This document shows, piece by piece, positions 10,259 to 12,058 of a stretch of DNA of 12,058 nt. Positions within the stretch are counted from its first letter, which is position 1. The number at the start of each line of letters is the position of its first letter. The notes under the pieces are model-generated. The model saw nothing but the letters and a program-made list of their open reading frames with translations, did no database searches and was not told the DNA's origin. The translations under genes and the position numbers were made by a program. This DNA comes from JAEUMW01 sp039807745 (GTDB lineage: Bacteria > Pseudomonadota > Gammaproteobacteria > Burkholderiales > JAEUMW01): assembly GCA_039807745.1 (NCBI GenBank), contig JBDHRV010000111.1, forward strand, positions 1 to 12,058. Direction: 5' to 3'.

Positions 10259-12058
10259 TCAGTGTTTGTCCTGGGCCTTGGGAACGTCGACGAACCACGC
10301 CGACACTTCGGATTTCACCTTCCCCAGCGCCTTCTCGGCCATCTCCGTGATCATCCGCCGCCGGAACTCCTCGCGCAGGGTCTGGAACTTCTGCTGCTGC
10401 TCCGGGTTGAGGAGCGGCGAGATCTTCTCGTCGAAGGAGACGCCAAGCTTGCGCAACGCCTCGGCCTTTTGCAGACCGCTCAACTTGGTGTCCTTCTTCA
10501 ATTCACCGAGCTGTTTGATCTCTTGCTGCAGGATCGGAACGATTTGCTGCTTCTGCTCCTCGGTCAGCTTGAGTTCGATCGAGAACTGGTTCGACAGCGC
10601 GATCAGCGGGTTCACCGCGATCTGCGGCGACGCGATGATCTCGTAGTTCGCATGGCCGAACTCGTTGCTGCGCGCGGCGTAGATCGTGTCGCCGAGCTTG
10701 TGGAACACCATCGAGTACGGCTCCTGCGCGACCCAGGTGACGAGCTTGCCACCCTGAATCTGGTAGCGGCTGGTCGCGGCCTCATAACCGTCCTGGGCGA
10801 GCCTGCCGACGGCGCTCGGCGTCGTGGCGTTGAAACCGACGCGGAACACGACGGTGTTGCCGTCGACCGTGAAGTTCTGGCTGAACTGCTCGCCGGTCAC
10901 GTTGTTCTGCATCCAGAACGCCTTGCCGACGATCAGCGCCTTCAGCTGCGCGTCGTTCAGCGCCACCGCCCCCTTCTTCTTCAGATCGGCGACCGTCATG
11001 CCCGCCGGGGCGGCCTTGCGCGCCTGCGCCGACGGCGTGTACCAGATCGGCGAGCTCCAGGCGCGTTCCTGCCCGGTCAGCGGCACGACGTCGGGCGGCG
11101 GCAGCCCGGACTGGACGGCCTGGATCAGCGTCCAGCGCGGCGTCGGGATCTCCAGCACCCGCACGTAGTAGAAGGCGTGCAGACTCGCGTCGAACTCCGG
11201 ATCGGTCCACACCGTCTTCAGCTCGGTCGAGCCGACGTCGTTCGTGTAGGTGGCCTTGTCGTAGTCCACCGTGCTGCGGATCGCCGGCACGCGTCCGCTC
11301 CACTTCTCGGGTTTGCGCTCACCCGACCAGACGACGTCGTAGACCTTCTCGAAGCTCTGCCCGTCCTTGGTCCAGCCCTTGACGACCTGGATCCGGTCGA
11401 GATTGGCCGAGGCCGGGTCCTTCACCGCCCACACGACGAACTTCGGGGCCGTCCCCTTCCCTTCGGCCGGCATGGGCGGGAGGTCCGCGCCCATCGGCAC
11501 GCCGCCGGCGTACGACTGCTTGACCCAGTCGCTTGCGCTGACGACGCCCTTGTCGTAGCCCCAGCCGCCGAAGAAGCGCACCTTGATGTGCGGGCCGCTG
11601 ACGCCGAAGGTCTCCTTGCGGTACATCGCGTCCCACAGCGACGCGCGCGTGTTTTCTTCCGCCCACACGCCGGTCAGCCCGCCAGGGTTCACCAGCCGCG
11701 AGTCCATCGTGCCGCCGATCAGCACGCCGGCGAAGCGACGCTCGACCGTCCCGTCCGCATCGGCGTGCATGCCGAAGAAGTTGTCCTGGCGGTACGCCAC
11801 CGCGCTGTTGTGCGAGTCCGAACCGCCGGCCATGCCGAACTTGTAGGGGTTGTAGCCGCGCACGTCCTGCATCGCGATGCCGTCCTTCAGCGCCTGGCGT
11901 CCGTAGCTGCCGATGACGCGGTCGATGCGGCCGCTGTCGGCAGGCAGGCCGAGGATGACTTCGAACAGCTCGTAGCTCGCGAACTCGTCGTTCGGCGACA
12001 GCAGCGGGTGCGTCTCCGACTGGCCCTTGCCCTGCTTGATCTCGACCAGGCGCTCGTT
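10259..12058 (-). CDS. DUF3604 protein with C-terminal LTXXQ/Spy-like extension, N-terminus off window
   Basis: The frame is open to the window edge, leaving 599 residues without the N-terminus. Residues 1-342 match the DUF3604 family: ERLVEIKQGKGQSETHPLLSP near the edge, YKFGMAGGSDSHN (about 72-84), LTGVWAEENTR, ALWDA-like LWDAMYRKETFGVSGPHI, FYYVRVLEIPTPRWT and QERAWSSPIWYTP. The DSHN motif supports a metal-dependent amidohydrolase/PHP-like fold; no substrate is known to me. After WYTP, where such proteins usually end, there are about 257 more residues: a Lys/Ala linker, a beta-rich segment (about 365-480) and a charged helical tail (about 490-590) with LKLTEEQKQQI and LLNPEQQQKFQTLREEFRRRM. 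The paired LT.EQ and L.PEQ..KF pattern is that of LTXXQ/Spy-CpxP proteins. An ATG at 11872 is internal, because conserved sequence continues upstream. It is the first visible gene of a set with the isomerase and the HupE/UreJ-like gene. Confidence 0.9.
   Translation of the reverse strand, partial: NERLVEIKQGKGQSETHPLLSPNDEFASYELFEVILGLPADSGRIDRVIGSYGRQALKDGIAMQDVRGYNPYKFGMAGGSDSHNSAVAYRQDNFFGMHADADGTVERRFAGVLIGGTMDSRLVNPGGLTGVWAEENTRASLWDAMYRKETFGVSGPHIKVRFFGGWGYDKGVVSASDWVKQSYAGGVPMGADLPPMPAEGKGTAPKFVVWAVKDPASANLDRIQVVKGWTKDGQSFEKVYDVVWSGERKPEKWSGRVPAIRSTVDYDKATYTNDVGSTELKTVWTDPEFDASLHAFYYVRVLEIPTPRWTLIQAVQSGLPPPDVVPLTGQERAWSSPIWYTPSAQARKAAPAGMTVADLKKKGAVALNDAQLKALIVGKAFWMQNNVTGEQFSQNFTVDGNTVVFRVGFNATTPSAVGRLAQDGYEAATSRYQIQGGKLVTWVAQEPYSMVFHKLGDTIYAARSNEFGHANYEIIASPQIAVNPLIALSNQFSIELKLTEEQKQQIVPILQQEIKQLGELKKDTKLSGLQKAEALRKLGVSFDEKISPLLNPEQQQKFQTLREEFRRRMITEMAEKALGKVKSEVSAWFVDVPKAQDKH

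Noticed and set aside
1..12058. CRISPR arrays, tRNA or rRNA genes, insertion sequences, prophage genes
   Set aside because: No regularly spaced repeats, no cloverleaf-like sequences and no transposase or integrase motifs were seen when reading both strands. No gene-free stretch exceeds 300 bases.

Overview
The window is GC-rich (about two thirds G+C) and densely coded. Gaps between genes are short and no RNA genes are visible. Gene content (a DUF3014 protein, a HupE/UreJ-type membrane protein, a Prx6-type peroxiredoxin, a single-anchor parvulin) points to a Gram-negative Pseudomonadota chromosome, probably Betaproteobacteria or a GC-rich Gammaproteobacterium. That assignment is inference. There are no integrases, transposases, CRISPR arrays or tRNAs.

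Region 1 (3-2142, + strand) is the most interesting part. It is a compact operon for a ubiquitin-like conjugation pathway in a bacterium: the C-terminal part of an E1-like activating enzyme (cut by the window edge), an 84-residue ubiquitin-like protein ending in a single glycine, an E2-like conjugating enzyme with an HPN motif, an active-site cysteine and a C-terminal zinc ribbon, and a JAMM/MPN metalloprotease with an intact EQGG...HSHP...S..D signature. Genes are 7 and 31 bp apart and then overlap by 4 bp, so they are probably co-expressed. The order is E1, Ubl, E2, JAB. This differs from the Ubl-E2-E1-protease order of the BIL antiphage operons, so this looks like a separate branch of prokaryotic Ub-like systems.

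Region 2 (2180-3541, - strand) holds a DUF3014 membrane-anchored protein followed by a small, unrecognised, proline-rich protein with an apparent N-terminal signal and a C-terminal membrane helix. The start codon of the small gene is unclear.

Region 3 (3668-7289) is central metabolism and redox. A lactate/malate dehydrogenase family enzyme (+) converges on an unusual pyruvate kinase (-). The kinase has a long N-terminal extension, an enlarged B domain, K+-independence residues and no C-terminal domain. Upstream of it on the same strand is a 1-Cys peroxiredoxin. Divergent from the peroxiredoxin is a DUF4239 (bestrophin-like) membrane protein (7480-8262, +).

Region 4 (8297-12058, - strand) is a three-gene cassette transcribed from the right: a DUF3604 protein (N-terminus off the window) that carries an extra C-terminal beta-rich segment and an LTXXQ/Spy-like helical tail, then a membrane-anchored parvulin-type prolyl isomerase, then a HupE/UreJ-family membrane protein whose start overlaps the isomerase stop. 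The set looks like a cell-envelope unit: metal-dependent hydrolase-like enzyme, periplasmic folding factor and polytopic membrane protein.
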